Origin: Candidatus Moranbacteria bacterium UBA2206
GTDB taxonomy: Bacteria; Patescibacteriota; Minisyncoccia; Moranbacterales; UBA2206
Direction of reading: 5' to 3'
Assembly: GCA_002328565.1 (NCBI GenBank)
Contig: DCUU01000016.1
Span: 1 to 5,781, forward strand
Length of the DNA stretch: 5,781 bases
Made by a program: the position numbers and the translations under genes. Every line of letters begins with the position of its first letter. Position 1 is the stretch's first letter. This document shows positions 5,555-5,781 of the stretch, piece after piece. Below the pieces are notes generated by a model. The model was not told the origin of the DNA and ran no database searches. It worked only from the letters and a program-made list of their open reading frames with translations.

Positions 5555-5644
5555 TGTCACTCTGAACTTGCCTGCCTCGCCGGTAGGCGGGTTTCAGAAT
5601 CTTAATTAAAAGAGCATAGATCCTGAAATAAATTCAGGATGACA
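5555..5644 (+). repeat. REP/MITE-like element: inverted pair of 27-nt palindromic units
   Basis: Just after the gyrA stop, the left unit (5555-5602) starts with TGTCACTCTGAACTTG and ends with TTTCAGAATCT. The right unit (5618-5644), read on the minus strand, starts with TGTCATCCTGAATTTA and ends with TTTCAGGATCT. Without a 21-nt insert in the left loop, both are exactly 27 nt and agree at 22 of 27 positions; all five differences are transitions. Each unit is itself a hairpin (stem TCTGAA/TTCAGA on the left, TCCTGAA/TTCAGGA on the right), and one stem pair co-varies (T-A versus C-G). The two units are separated by 15 nt. There is no transposase, so if mobile it would depend on an enzyme elsewhere. 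It sits between gyrA and its terminator. Confidence 0.8.
5571..5591 (+). repeat. Nested GC-rich near-palindrome inside the left unit
   Basis: A 21-nt GC-rich imperfect palindrome (starts CCTGCC, centre near CCGG, ends GGCGGG) sits in the loop of the left 27-nt unit and is absent from the right unit. Its exact borders are ambiguous by one base because a G occurs at both junctions. Its base composition contrasts sharply with the AT-rich surroundings. Confidence 0.7.
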
Positions 5645-5656
5645 TAAAATAAAAAT

Positions 5657-5690
5657 AAAAAATCCCATGCAAAGCGCGTGGGATTTTTTT
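5657..5690 (+). terminator. Intrinsic terminator downstream of gyrA
   Basis: The stem AATCCCATGC (5661-5670) pairs with GCGTGGGATT (5676-5685), 10 bp with one G-T wobble, around a 5-nt loop (5671-5675). It is extended by A residues on the left pairing with the T run on the right. Seven T (5684-5690) follow the stem. The A tract on the left side could make it work for transcripts from the other direction too. It is the only textbook rho-independent terminator in the window and ends the gyrA transcript. Confidence 0.9.
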
Positions 5691-5714
5691 GTTTCGAAAG
5701 ATGATACAAAAATT

Positions 5715-5781
5715 ATGGCTTATATTAATCATTATTATTCTTTAACGCTAGATTTACGTGATACATCATTTAAAAATCTAA
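5715..5781 (+). CDS. Possible start of a further gene (runs off right edge)
   Basis: An ATG 24 nt after the terminator opens a frame with no stop to the window edge (22 codons, MAYINHYYSLTLDLRDTSFK...). The residues read like an ordinary soluble protein start, but no family can be recognised from so little. There is no clear Shine-Dalgarno site and little room for a promoter after the terminator. An overlapping ATG at 5701 gives only a 14-codon hydrophobic peptide and is not preferred. Treat as tentative. Confidence 0.3.
   Translation, partial: MAYINHYYSLTLDLRDTSFKNL

Noticed and set aside
3306..5560. Many minus-strand frames of 60-124 codons across gyrA, and a plus frame at 3367-3693
   Set aside because: All overlap the intact 821-codon gyrA; they are alternative-frame by-products without motifs.
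5701..5745. Short frame encoding a 14-residue hydrophobic peptide
   Set aside because: Too short, no ribosome binding site, and overlapped by a longer frame open to the window edge.
1..5781. CRISPR array, tRNA, rRNA or UGA recoding
   Set aside because: No regularly spaced identical repeats and no tRNA/rRNA-like segments seen. The real genes contain no internal UGA, so the alternative Gly code of some CPR groups is not needed.

Overview
The window looks like a fragment of a low-to-moderate GC bacterial chromosome, most likely from the Patescibacteria/CPR radiation (Parcubacteria-like). That placement is an inference. It rests on compact single-domain proteins, a UlaG/UPF0173-type metallo-hydrolase and a tiny one-helix membrane protein next to gyrA, AT-rich degenerate repeats in the gaps, and weak or absent Shine-Dalgarno sites for several genes. 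All reading frames are consistent with the standard genetic code, and no internal UGA codons are needed.

Left part (1-1639, minus strand): two pyrimidine-biosynthesis genes in a tight unit. A dihydroorotate-dehydrogenase-like flavoprotein (pyrD-like) comes first. After 20 nt and a strong Shine-Dalgarno site comes a dihydroorotase (pyrC), cut off by the left edge of the window. Together they would carry out carbamoyl-aspartate -> dihydroorotate -> orotate. Several residues that contact orotate in class 1 enzymes are visible in the PyrD-like protein, but one conserved Asn position is Val.

Middle (1640-3083): a divergent intergenic region with overlapping candidate promoters leads into a metallo-beta-lactamase-fold hydrolase and then a 93-residue single-pass membrane protein. 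The hydrolase gene is bracketed by two long, degenerate inverted repeats (1777-1869 and 2549-2671). Each is built of short A-rich words, and neither is a standard terminator. A third inverted repeat (2978-2992 / 3063-3077) lies in the leader of gyrA.

Right part (3084-5781): a complete gyrA (821 codons) with the catalytic Tyr, a GyrA box and a second GyrA-box-like motif. It has Val at the classic quinolone-resistance Ser position. After the stop comes a compact inverted pair of 27-nt palindromic units, one carrying a 21-nt nested palindrome in its loop (a REP/MITE-like element). A clear intrinsic terminator follows, then the possible start of another gene at the right edge.

No complete undescribed enzymatic system is visible. 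The most interesting material is the intergenic structured DNA: four separate inverted-repeat structures in roughly 600 nt of non-coding sequence, of at least three distinct kinds.
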